From Clostridiales bacterium (GTDB taxonomy: Bacteria; Bacillota; Clostridia; Oscillospirales; Acutalibacteraceae): DNA of 6,571 nucleotides. Each line of letters begins with the position of its first letter. Position 1 is the stretch's first letter. Below the pieces are notes generated by a model that saw only the letters and a program-made list of their open reading frames with translations, made no database searches and was not told where the DNA came from. Shown in pieces: positions 1 through 5,634 of the stretch. Both the position numbers and the translations under genes were made by a program. The stretch is from positions 1 through 6,571 of the forward strand of contig DXVY01000095.1 in assembly GCA_019417145.1 (NCBI GenBank), written 5' to 3'.

Positions 1-62
1 CCCGACTCCCGGATGGGAGCGGTCAGGCCGATGGAACGGGCGTCGGTCATGGACAGCTCCAC
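1..62 (-). CDS. 5' end of an unidentified minus-strand gene (partial)
   Basis: About the first 20 codons of a minus-strand reading frame run off the left edge. Read from GTG at 62..60 it begins VELSMTDARSIGLTAPIRES. Two starts are possible. The GTG is preceded by AGAGG with 9 bases between. The in-frame ATG at 50..48 is preceded by GGAG with 6 bases between. This frame has an ordinary protein-like composition, whereas the overlapping minus-strand frame opening at 228 is rich in Arg, His and Pro and looks like a shadow. No family can be assigned from so short a piece. It would be divergent from the uracil-DNA glycosylase gene. The call rests on the ribosome binding site and composition only, so it could be wrong. 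Confidence 0.4.
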   Translation of the reverse strand, partial: MELSMTDARSIGLTAPIRES

Positions 63-105
63 TTTGCAATTCCTCTTTCTCCGCGCGGCAGGTATGTCGA
101 AATGG

Positions 106-138
106 AAAAGGCCGTCCCGCGTGGCGGGCGGCCCTTTT
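106..138. terminator. Strong hairpin with flanking A and T runs (terminator or leader attenuator)
   Basis: The arm at 106-120 pairs with 124-138 around a GTG loop, giving 14 base pairs with single-base bulges at T115 and C134. Four A's on one side and four T's on the other make it terminator-like on both strands. All three plus-strand frames are open from base 1 through the hairpin, so no plus-strand gene visibly ends before it inside the window. On the minus strand it lies about 44 bases upstream of the partial gene and could act as a leader attenuator. It could also end a transcript from a plus-strand gene or RNA lying left of the window. Confidence 0.5.
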
Positions 139-184
139 ATATAAAATTATTTTAGCGGTCCGGACGGAAAAATGTAAGGGCAGT

Positions 185-213
185 TTGCACTCCTCCGGCA
201 AAAATGCTATAAT
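185..213 (+). promoter_or_regulatory. Sigma-A-type promoter of the uracil-DNA glycosylase gene
   Basis: The -35 element is TTGCAC at 185-190, followed by a 17-base spacer and a perfect -10 TATAAT at 208-213. An extended -10 TG is present at 205-206. Transcription should start near 220, leaving a leader of about 50 bases. The surrounding sequence is AT-rich compared with the genes. Confidence 0.7.
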
Positions 214-259
214 ATTAAAGTTCCACATAGTATACAGATTATTTCAAAGTCTTACCATT

Positions 260-265
260 AAGGAG
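260..265 (+). promoter_or_regulatory. Ribosome binding site that decides the start of the glycosylase
   Basis: AAGGAG at 260-265 lies only 2 bases before ATG 268 but 8 bases before the second in-frame ATG at 274. The spacing favours ATG 274, which removes Met-Pro from the longer possible protein. Confidence 0.65.
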
Positions 266-273
266 ACATGCCC

Positions 274-846
274 ATGCACGAACAATGGCGCGCGTTAGAG
301 GAACGCTGCAAGGCCTGCAAAGCCTGCGGCTTATGGGAGACCCGAACCAACGTGGTCTTTGGCGACGGGAATCCCCGCACCGATCTTATGCTCATCGGCG
401 AGGGGCCGGGCCAGCAGGAGGATTTGACCGGCCGTGCTTTTGTAGGCCGAGGCGGGCAGCTGCTGGATAAATTTTTGGCCGCCGTGGATTTAGACCGCAC
501 AAAGCTTTATATAGGCAACATGGTCAAGTGCCGGCCGCCTCAGAACCGGGACCCCAAACCTGAGGAGACCGAGCAATGCATCGGTTTTCTCAGGGAACAG
601 GTCCGCATAATCCGGCCCCGGATCATTGTTTGTCTGGGGCGCATTGCCGCCTGTCGACTCATCGACCCCAATTTCAAGGTTACGAGACAGCACGGCGAAT
701 GGTTTGAAAAGGGCGGCATCAAGTTTATGGGCACCTTTCATCCTGCCGCCCTCCTGCGCAATCCCGGTCAGAAGCCGGCGGCCTATGAGGATTTTTTGAA
801 GTTACGGGCCGAGCTGGACCGAATGGCCGCAGAAAAAAACAACTAA
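274..846 (+). CDS. udg: Family 4 uracil-DNA glycosylase, iron-sulfur type
   Basis: This 190-residue cytoplasmic enzyme should excise uracil (from cytosine deamination or dUMP misincorporation) from DNA as the first step of base excision repair. Near the N-terminus is CKAC (C15, C18) followed by GLWETRTNVVFGDGNP, the family 4 opening. The motif GEGPGQQED (42-50) runs into TGRAFVGRGG, the uracil-binding region. NMVKCRPPQNRDP holds C86, and C102 follows 15 residues later. C15, C18, C86 and C102 fit the CX2C...C-X(14-17)-C pattern of 4Fe-4S ligands in this family. The C-terminal HPA motif (156-158) sits in FHPAALLRNP. The length is normal for the family. ATG 268 would add two residues but is too close to the ribosome binding site. 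The gene has its own promoter and terminator, so it is probably a single-gene unit. The family call is firm; substrate details are known for the family, not shown here. Confidence 0.95.
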   Translation: MHEQWRALEERCKACKACGLWETRTNVVFGDGNPRTDLMLIGEGPGQQEDLTGRAFVGRGGQLLDKFLAAVDLDRTKLYIGNMVKCRPPQNRDPKPEETEQCIGFLREQVRIIRPRIIVCLGRIAACRLIDPNFKVTRQHGEWFEKGGIKFMGTFHPAALLRNPGQKPAAYEDFLKLRAELDRMAAEKNN

Positions 847-850
847 AGGA

Positions 851-889
851 AACCGCCGACCGCACCATCAGGAGCGGTCGGCGGTTTTT
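851..889 (+). terminator. Rho-independent terminator, shared by converging genes
   Basis: A perfect 13-bp stem (851-863 with 874-886) closes a 10-base loop and is followed by TTTTT at 885-889. It begins 4 bases after the glycosylase stop. The histidine kinase gene arrives from the other side with its stop at 898..896. On the minus strand the same hairpin is followed only by the weaker tract TTTCCTTT, so termination of the kinase operon here is plausible but less certain. Confidence 0.9.
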
Positions 890-895
890 ATATGA

Positions 896-2386
896 TCAGT
901 TGTCTGGCGTGTTCTCGGGGGACGGCCGTTCCACGTTTTGTTCGGCCAACGAGGCTGTGAACCAGAAGCACACGCCGTCGGGCAGGTTGTATACGCCGCA
1001 TTCTCGCCCATGGAGTTCCATTATGGCCCGCACAATGGAAAGGCCCAGGCCAAACCGGCCCTCCTCTCTTTTGTGGGAGGGATCCCCCCGGTAAAAGCTC
1101 TGCCAGATTTGGGGCATATCGTCTACGGGAATTTGATTACCCGTATTGAAAACACTGACGCGGGCCAGCGAACCCTCGGTTTTGCAGGTGACGCGAATGG
1201 TCCCGCCTTCCGGCACATGGCTGAGGGCGTTGTTCAGGTAGTTGCTCAGGACCTGCTCCATGCGCACCGGGTCGGCATGGACCCATACACGGTCGGGGAG
1301 CTCCAACTCCAGGCTGGCCTTTTTCTCGGAGAATTTCTTTTCCAGTTTCTGACACAGGCTTTTACACATTTCCCCCATATCAAAATCCTCCGACTCGATT
1401 TTGATTTGGCCCGATTCATAGCGGGAAAGCTCCAGCAAATCCAGCACAAGGTGATTCATGCGAATGCTTTCCTCCAGAATCACATCGCAGTACTGCTCCC
1501 GTTTTTCCTTGTTTTCGATTATACCCAGTCGAAGCCCCTCGGCGTAGCCCTGAATGATGGAGATAGGGGTTTTCAGTTCGTGGGAGACGTTGGAGACAAA
1601 GCCCCGCCGCATGCTATCCAGCCGCCGTTCGGCCTCGATTTCATCCTGGAGATGGGCGTTTTTCTCCCGCAGGTCGGTTAGGGTGGCGTCTAGCTTGGTG
1701 GACAGATCGTTGATGGAAACGGCCAGCTGGCCGATCTCGTCCTTGGACCGGGGAATCAATTTTCGCTCAAAATGCAGATTGGCCATATCCTTTGTTATGG
1801 CGTTCATTTCCACAATGGGACGGGTAAAGGCTTTGGAGAAAAAGATGATCCAGATAAGGGAGCCGGCCAGGAATATGCCGCCCAAAATAAGGATAAATTC
1901 GTTGGCGATAGCGGCGCTTTTTTCCAGAAGACTTTTTTGTACCCGTATTTGAATAAAGTAGTTGTCGTCTGTCCGTTCCTCGTAGGTGATGTATTCAACC
2001 CCGCTGTTTTGATCCATCTCGGTGATGAATACGCTTCCATCCTTTCGCTGCTCCTGCTCCAGTACCTGAAAATGCTTTTTTTGCAAGCCGACGACGCTGG
2101 AATCCCACTGGGGACCGAAGGTGGTGTATAGAAGCTTTCCCGCAGGACTGTAAATATCCACCAGGAGGCTTTTGCCTGTATCCAGCTTGTATAGGGCTTC
2201 TAGAGTGGCCTTGGAGTCTTCCAGGTCAAGCTCCCGGATGATACTGGCCATGTCCAGCAGGGTGCTTTTCTCCCGCCAGATATAATACTTGGATAAGAAG
2301 CCTCCGTTGACCGCAGCCAATATGGCCACGAAGACAGCGAATACCGCCGCCACGCGGATAAACATGCGAAACCAGATTTTTTTCAT
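896..2386 (-). CDS. Membrane sensor histidine kinase (HAMP-HisKA-HATPase)
   Basis: This 496-residue kinase should autophosphorylate on His and pass the phosphate to the response regulator encoded at the head of the same operon. Residues 9-30 and 162-183 are membrane helices that bracket an extracellular sensor segment of about 130 residues, of unrecognised fold and ligand. A HAMP linker follows at about 184-236, then a coiled-coil-like stretch. HisKA carries SNVSHELKTP with phosphoacceptor H269. The catalytic domain has an N-box NYLNNAL (N382, N386), a G1-like box VFNTGNQIP with Asn413 where Asp is usual, an F-box FYRGD (431-435) and a G2 box GRFGLGLS (443-450). The start at ATG 2386 is preferred: AGAGGG directly abuts ATG 2392 but lies 6 bases before ATG 2386. 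The gene is last in the operon, starting 12 bases after the methyltransferase stop. The signal sensed cannot be told from sequence. Confidence 0.93.
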   Translation of the reverse strand: MKKIWFRMFIRVAAVFAVFVAILAAVNGGFLSKYYIWREKSTLLDMASIIRELDLEDSKATLEALYKLDTGKSLLVDIYSPAGKLLYTTFGPQWDSSVVGLQKKHFQVLEQEQRKDGSVFITEMDQNSGVEYITYEERTDDNYFIQIRVQKSLLEKSAAIANEFILILGGIFLAGSLIWIIFFSKAFTRPIVEMNAITKDMANLHFERKLIPRSKDEIGQLAVSINDLSTKLDATLTDLREKNAHLQDEIEAERRLDSMRRGFVSNVSHELKTPISIIQGYAEGLRLGIIENKEKREQYCDVILEESIRMNHLVLDLLELSRYESGQIKIESEDFDMGEMCKSLCQKLEKKFSEKKASLELELPDRVWVHADPVRMEQVLSNYLNNALSHVPEGGTIRVTCKTEGSLARVSVFNTGNQIPVDDMPQIWQSFYRGDPSHKREEGRFGLGLSIVRAIMELHGRECGVYNLPDGVCFWFTASLAEQNVERPSPENTPDN

Positions 2387-2392
2387 AGCCAT

Positions 2393-2398
2393 CCCTCT
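2393..2398 (-). promoter_or_regulatory. Ribosome binding site that decides the kinase start
   Basis: AGAGGG (2398..2393) follows the methyltransferase stop TAA (2401..2399) with no gap. It touches ATG 2392 and sits 6 bases before ATG 2386, so the latter is the likelier start. Abutting the upstream stop suggests translational coupling. Confidence 0.6.
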
Positions 2399-3166
2399 TT
2401 AATCGCTAAAAAAGGGCCTGCCGATATAGCAGCAGGTAGTATTGGGAAAAAGCAGGCGCCCATTTCCAGCGTGTTTCCGGAAAACTGCCTGCAGGTCATT
2501 TATATAAGGAATATAGGACGCATCTCCCGGTTTGGGCGCGTAGGAAGCGGAAAGATACCGGCCGATATAGCCGGCCTCGTCCAGGGAAAAGGAATGAGGA
2601 AAGCGGCGAAAAATAGGTTTTTCCCCCAGAACCTGCGATACGTTTTGGGTCTGCCAGCCGTCGCTATTGGAGAATCCTCTGAAATCGGGACAGTGACGGC
2701 GGCATATATCGGCCGTTTCCTGGGTCAGAGGGTGTTCGGGATCCCGCATGTTCCACACCAGCGCCACCCATCCGTCGGGCTGTAAGACGCGCCGGCATTC
2801 CATAAGAAAGGCCGCGGGATCGAACCAGTGGAAGGACTGGGCCGCTGTGATGCCGTCCAGGGAATGGCTTGGAAGGCCGGTCCTCTCGGCCGGCGTGTCT
2901 AGGACAGATAGATTCGGATGTTCCCCGAGGCTTTCCGAAAGGGCGGCCCGCATATCCTCTCCCGGTTCCACCGCCGTGACAAAAAAGCCTGCGTCCAGAA
3001 GCTGACGGGTAAAGATACCGGTGCCAGCCCCCAGATCGGCGATGCGGCTGCCCTTTTTCCAGCCGCAGACGCGGACGATGAAATCCACGCACGCTGCCGC
3101 GTAATCCGGACGGTATTTTTCATATACCCCAGCCTTGCCCGTAAACCTTTCAGTATAATTTTCCAT
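2399..3166 (-). CDS. Class I SAM-dependent methyltransferase (Methyltransf_11/25-like)
   Basis: This 255-residue soluble protein has a Rossmann-type methyltransferase core. Motif I is IADLGAGTG (42-50), the glycine-rich loop that binds S-adenosylmethionine. VTAVEPG (63-69) supplies the acidic residue E67 expected to contact the ribose. AAQSFHWFD (108-116) and the following RRVLQPDGWVALVWNMRD match the later core strands of the small-molecule methyltransferases related to yeast trans-aconitate methyltransferase and to uncharacterised bacterial homologues. The C-terminus ends in CCYIGRPFFSD, and the length is normal. The start is ATG 3166, with AGAGG (3179..3175) 8 bases upstream, overlapping the regulator's TAG stop. 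The gene lies between the response regulator and the kinase with gaps of 11 and 12 bases, so it is surely co-transcribed. The methyl acceptor is unknown; family membership does not reveal it. Confidence 0.88.
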   Translation of the reverse strand: MENYTERFTGKAGVYEKYRPDYAAACVDFIVRVCGWKKGSRIADLGAGTGIFTRQLLDAGFFVTAVEPGEDMRAALSESLGEHPNLSVLDTPAERTGLPSHSLDGITAAQSFHWFDPAAFLMECRRVLQPDGWVALVWNMRDPEHPLTQETADICRRHCPDFRGFSNSDGWQTQNVSQVLGEKPIFRRFPHSFSLDEAGYIGRYLSASYAPKPGDASYIPYINDLQAVFRKHAGNGRLLFPNTTCCYIGRPFFSD

Positions 3167-3174
3167 TTCTCTGG

Positions 3175-3179
3175 CCTCT
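3175..3179 (-). promoter_or_regulatory. Ribosome binding site of the methyltransferase, overlapping the regulator stop
   Basis: AGAGG at 3179..3175 shares its first two bases with the TAG stop (3180..3178) of the response regulator. It lies 8 bases before ATG 3166, an arrangement typical of translational coupling. Confidence 0.6.
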
Positions 3180-3849
3180 AGGGTTCCAGTTTATAGCCGA
3201 GGCCGTAAACGGTTTTGAGATGGGTGTTTCCATATTCCCCCAGCTTGGTGCGCAGGCGGGCCATGTGGGAATCCACCGTGCGGGAATCCCCCTCGAAATC
3301 ATACCCCCAAATGGCATCCAGCAGCTGCTCTCTTGTATAGACCCGGCCGGGCGTCTCATGAAGCTTATTGAGGATTTCAAATTCCTTGAGGGTAAGCTCC
3401 AGCGGCTGGCCGTCCAGGTAGGCCACATAGGCGTCGGCGTCGATGCGTAGGCCTTTGGCGTCGGCGGGCGCCGTCTGGCCCTCGCTCCGCCGCAGCAGCG
3501 CCTCCACCCGCTTGACCAGCACGGCGGGGGAGAAGGGCTTGGTCACATACTCGTCGGCTCCGGCCTCGAAGCCGGTGAGTTGATCGAATTCTTCCGAGCG
3601 GGCGGTGAGCAGAATGACCGGTATATTGGATGTTTTTCGCAGCTCCCGGCAGGCGGCCCAGCCGTCCAGCTCGGGCATCATGATATCCAGGATCATCAGC
3701 TTGGTATCCGGATTGGCGGCAAAGGCGTCCAGCGCCTCTCTGCCGTCAGCCGCCTCGATGGGCTGAAAGCCCGCGATGGACAAGAAATCGGCCACCAACC
3801 GCCGGATGCGTTCCTCATCGTCGGCGATGATGATTTTATCGTCCGCCAT
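3178..3849 (-). CDS. OmpR/PhoB-family response regulator
   Basis: This 223-residue DNA-binding regulator is the expected phosphorylation partner of the kinase in the same operon. The receiver domain (about 4-120) has the acidic pair D10-D11, the phosphoacceptor D55 in LMILDIMMPELDG, T82 in ILLTAR and K104 in YVTKPFSP, so all key residues are present. A short linker leads to a C-terminal winged-helix domain (about 133-222) with the family hallmarks LTLKEFEIL, the TREQLLDAIWGYDFEGDSRTV segment, DSHMARLRTKLG in the recognition helix region and the closing VYGLGYKL hairpin. The start is ATG 3849, with GGGGGAG 5 bases upstream. It is the first gene of the operon. Regulators of this family often control their own operon, so the direct repeats upstream are candidate binding sites. 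Target genes are unknown. Confidence 0.95.
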   Translation of the reverse strand: MADDKIIIADDEERIRRLVADFLSIAGFQPIEAADGREALDAFAANPDTKLMILDIMMPELDGWAACRELRKTSNIPVILLTARSEEFDQLTGFEAGADEYVTKPFSPAVLVKRVEALLRRSEGQTAPADAKGLRIDADAYVAYLDGQPLELTLKEFEILNKLHETPGRVYTREQLLDAIWGYDFEGDSRTVDSHMARLRTKLGEYGNTHLKTVYGLGYKLEP

Positions 3850-3872
3850 ATATGCTCCCCCTTTATATTCGC

Positions 3873-3878
3873 ATTATA
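3873..3878 (-). promoter_or_regulatory. Probable -10 element of the two-component operon
   Basis: A perfect TATAAT lies on the minus strand at 3878..3873. It would place transcription start near 3866 and leave a leader of about 18 bases before the regulator start. No good -35 lies 16-18 bases upstream, which would suit an activator-dependent promoter. The alternative is TTGCAT (3912..3907), 17 bases and TATCTT (3889..3884), a weaker match. Confidence 0.45.
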
Positions 3879-3913
3879 TTATTAAGATAACGCATTTTTA
3901 TTTTAGATGCAAC

Positions 3914-3961
3914 CCGTGTTGAATCCGTGGTGGTGGAATAAATAATTTGTGAACAATTGTG
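3914..3961. promoter_or_regulatory. Candidate response-regulator operator: short direct repeats
   Basis: Two pairs of 5-base direct repeats lie between the divergent promoters. CCGTG occurs at 3914-3918 and 3925-3929 (11 bases apart). TTGTG occurs at 3947-3951 and 3957-3961 (10 bases apart), the latter pair enclosing the palindrome ACAATTGT. OmpR/PhoB regulators typically bind tandem repeats spaced by one helical turn. The repeats are short and could be chance, so this is a hypothesis. Confidence 0.25.
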
Positions 3962-3979
3962 CCGGAAAAACGAAATCTA

Positions 3980-4008
3980 TTGCGAATACACAAAGCGTCA
4001 TGTATAAT
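3980..4008 (+). promoter_or_regulatory. Sigma-A-type promoter of the ComM/YifB gene
   Basis: TTGCGA at 3980-3985, a 17-base spacer and a perfect TATAAT at 4003-4008 make a good promoter. Transcription should start near 4015, about 40 bases before ATG 4056. It is divergent from the two-component operon and may share control sequences with it. Confidence 0.7.
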
Positions 4009-4039
4009 ATTTATATATTCCTATTGACTATGTGCTGGC

Positions 4040-4047
4040 AGGAGAGG
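4040..4047 (+). promoter_or_regulatory. Ribosome binding site that decides the ComM/YifB start
   Basis: AGGAGAGG at 4040-4047 lies 8 bases before ATG 4056. It falls inside the extension that would result from starting at GTG 4032, and that GTG has no good upstream site. Confidence 0.7.
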
Positions 4048-4055
4048 AAGTAAAG

Positions 4056-5585
4056 ATGTTTACCAGGCAAAACAGCGTGGGCCTGTTTGGCGTGGACGCT
4101 TATATGGTGCAGGTAGAGGCCGATCTATCCCATAGCCTGCCGGGCTTTGACATCGTGGGCCTGCCGGACGCGGCGGTGAAGGAGTCCAGGGACCGGGTGC
4201 GGGCCGCCGTTCGCAACTGCGGCTTCACCTTTCCGGTGGGCAGGGTAACGGTGAATCTGGCGCCCGCCGATATCCGCAAGGAGGGAGCGCTGTACGACCT
4301 GCCCCTGCTTATAGCCGTGCTGAAGGCCGCGGGACAGATCGACGTCGATTTGTCGGACGCCGCTTTGATCGGGGAGCTTTCCCTGGACGGAACGGTGCGG
4401 CCGGTCAACGGGATGCTGGCCATGGCGTTGAAGGTGCGCGAAAGCGGCTACCGACGATTTTTTGTGCCGGCGGAGAACGCGGCAGAGGGGGCTGTGGCGG
4501 AGGGGCTGGAGGTATATCCGGTTCACTCGGTGACCCAGCTGATGGAGCATCTCAGGGGCGAAAAAGAGCTGCGACCGGCGACCCCCGTGCTGGAGGAAGA
4601 AGGTGCGGCGTCCGCCCAGCCTGATTTTTCCGAGGTCAAGGGACAGATTGCGGCCAAAAAGGCTCTGGAGGTAGCGGCTGCTGGAGGGCATAACGTGCTG
4701 CTCATCGGACCGCCGGGCTCGGGCAAGAGCATGCTGGCCAAGCGGCTGCCGTCCATCCTGCCCCGGCTGTCCTTTGAGGAGGCGGTGGAGACCACCAAGA
4801 TCCACTCCATTGCCGGAGCATTGCCCAAGGGTAAGTCCCTGGTGCGGGAGCGGCCCTTTCGGTCTCCGCATCACACCATATCGCCTGCCGGCCTGTCCGG
4901 CGGCGGCGCCATTCCCAAGCCGGGGGAAATATCCCTTTCCCATAACGGTGTGCTTTTTCTGGATGAGCTGCCTGAATTTGGCCGGGCCTCCATGGAGGTG
5001 CTCCGCCAGCCCCTGGAGGATGGACAGGTCACCATTTCCCGGGTGTCCGGTACCCTTACCTACCCCTGTTCCATTATGCTGGTAGCGGCCATGAACCCTT
5101 GCCCCTGCGGCTATTATGGGCATCCGACCAAGGCGTGCTCCTGTGCGCCGGGAGCGGTGGGACGATACCTGTCCCGGGTGTCGGGGCCGTTGCTGGACAG
5201 ACTGGACCTGCATATAGAGGTGCCGCCGGTAGACTATGCCGCCCTTCACGGGGCGGGTCGGGAGGAAACTTCCGCGGAAATCCGGACGAGAGTCGAGGCG
5301 GCCAGGGCGCTGCAGCGGGAGAGGTATAAGGGTACGGGCGTCACCTGTAATGCGCGGCTGACGCCGGCCATGCTGCGGCGGGCCTGCCCCATGACCGACC
5401 AGGCGTCGGGCGTTTTGCAAGCCGCCTTTGATCGGCTGGGCCTTTCCGCACGGTCCTATGATCGACTTCTCAAGATCGCCAGGACCATTGCAGACCTTGA
5501 CCGATCAGAAAAGATTGATACTGCGCATATAGCAGAGGCTATCCAGTTTCGCAGTCTAGACCGGAAATACTGGGGAAGCCGTTGA
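4056..5585 (+). CDS. comM: ComM/YifB-family Mg-chelatase-like AAA+ ATPase
   Basis: This 509-residue cytoplasmic protein belongs to the ComM/YifB family. In naturally transformable Gram-negative bacteria ComM is a hexameric helicase that promotes branch migration during DNA uptake; in Firmicutes the role is poorly known. The N-terminal half (about 1-165) is the Lon-protease-like fold that opens the family, with PGFDIVGLPDAAVKESRDRV and VNLAPADIRKEGALYDLPL. The AAA+ module has Walker A GPPGSGKS (218-225), Walker B VLFLDE (299-304) and SRVSG with RSPHHTIS, which are typical of the Mg-chelatase ATPase group. A cysteine cluster CPCG (349-352) plus C361 and C363 is characteristic of the family and may bind zinc. 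LLDRLDLHIEVP (380-391) and the helical C-terminal domain complete it. The length is full. ATG 4056 is chosen for its ribosome binding site; GTG 4032 would add eight residues. Its own promoter lies upstream. Confidence 0.95.
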   Translation: MFTRQNSVGLFGVDAYMVQVEADLSHSLPGFDIVGLPDAAVKESRDRVRAAVRNCGFTFPVGRVTVNLAPADIRKEGALYDLPLLIAVLKAAGQIDVDLSDAALIGELSLDGTVRPVNGMLAMALKVRESGYRRFFVPAENAAEGAVAEGLEVYPVHSVTQLMEHLRGEKELRPATPVLEEEGAASAQPDFSEVKGQIAAKKALEVAAAGGHNVLLIGPPGSGKSMLAKRLPSILPRLSFEEAVETTKIHSIAGALPKGKSLVRERPFRSPHHTISPAGLSGGGAIPKPGEISLSHNGVLFLDELPEFGRASMEVLRQPLEDGQVTISRVSGTLTYPCSIMLVAAMNPCPCGYYGHPTKACSCAPGAVGRYLSRVSGPLLDRLDLHIEVPPVDYAALHGAGREETSAEIRTRVEAARALQRERYKGTGVTCNARLTPAMLRRACPMTDQASGVLQAAFDRLGLSARSYDRLLKIARTIADLDRSEKIDTAHIAEAIQFRSLDRKYWGSR

Positions 5586-5634
5586 TATATGACCCGCGCA
5601 ACCGCAGGATACTTTAAGGGGAGGAATCGCCTGT

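Noticed and set aside
1..144. Plus-strand frame open from the left edge to TAA at 142-144
   Set aside because: It would run through the whole terminator-like hairpin and encodes no recognisable C-terminus; the minus-strand frame has better start signals.
1..228. Minus-strand frame opening at ATG 228..226 and running off the left edge
   Set aside because: Its translation is rich in Arg, His and Pro, it crosses the hairpin, and it conflicts with the better-supported frame starting at 62 or 50.
141..267. T-box riboswitch in the leader of the left-edge gene
   Set aside because: GGACCGC followed by A's on the minus strand loosely recalls the T-box core, but the full consensus, specifier stem and needed length are absent.
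938..1681. Plus-strand open frame (247 codons) opposite the histidine kinase
   Set aside because: It is antisense to conserved kinase motifs, has no promoter or ribosome binding site of note, and has no recognisable domain.
3154..3159. Perfect TATAAT on the plus strand
   Set aside because: It lies at the start of the methyltransferase coding sequence on the opposite strand, has no matching -35, and no gene follows it in that direction.
4024..4029. TTGACT as a -35 element just upstream of comM
   Set aside because: No -10 lies at the right distance; that region is the ribosome binding site and start codon.
3850..4055. Small RNA or short peptide gene in the divergent region
   Set aside because: The space is filled by two promoters and leaders; no hairpin with a T run and no ribosome-site-led short frame was seen.
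4125..5420. Long minus-strand open frame (431 codons) opposite comM
   Set aside because: It is rich in Arg, Gly, His and Gln with no recognisable domain, and lies wholly antisense to a clear ATPase gene in GC-rich DNA. It is a shadow frame.
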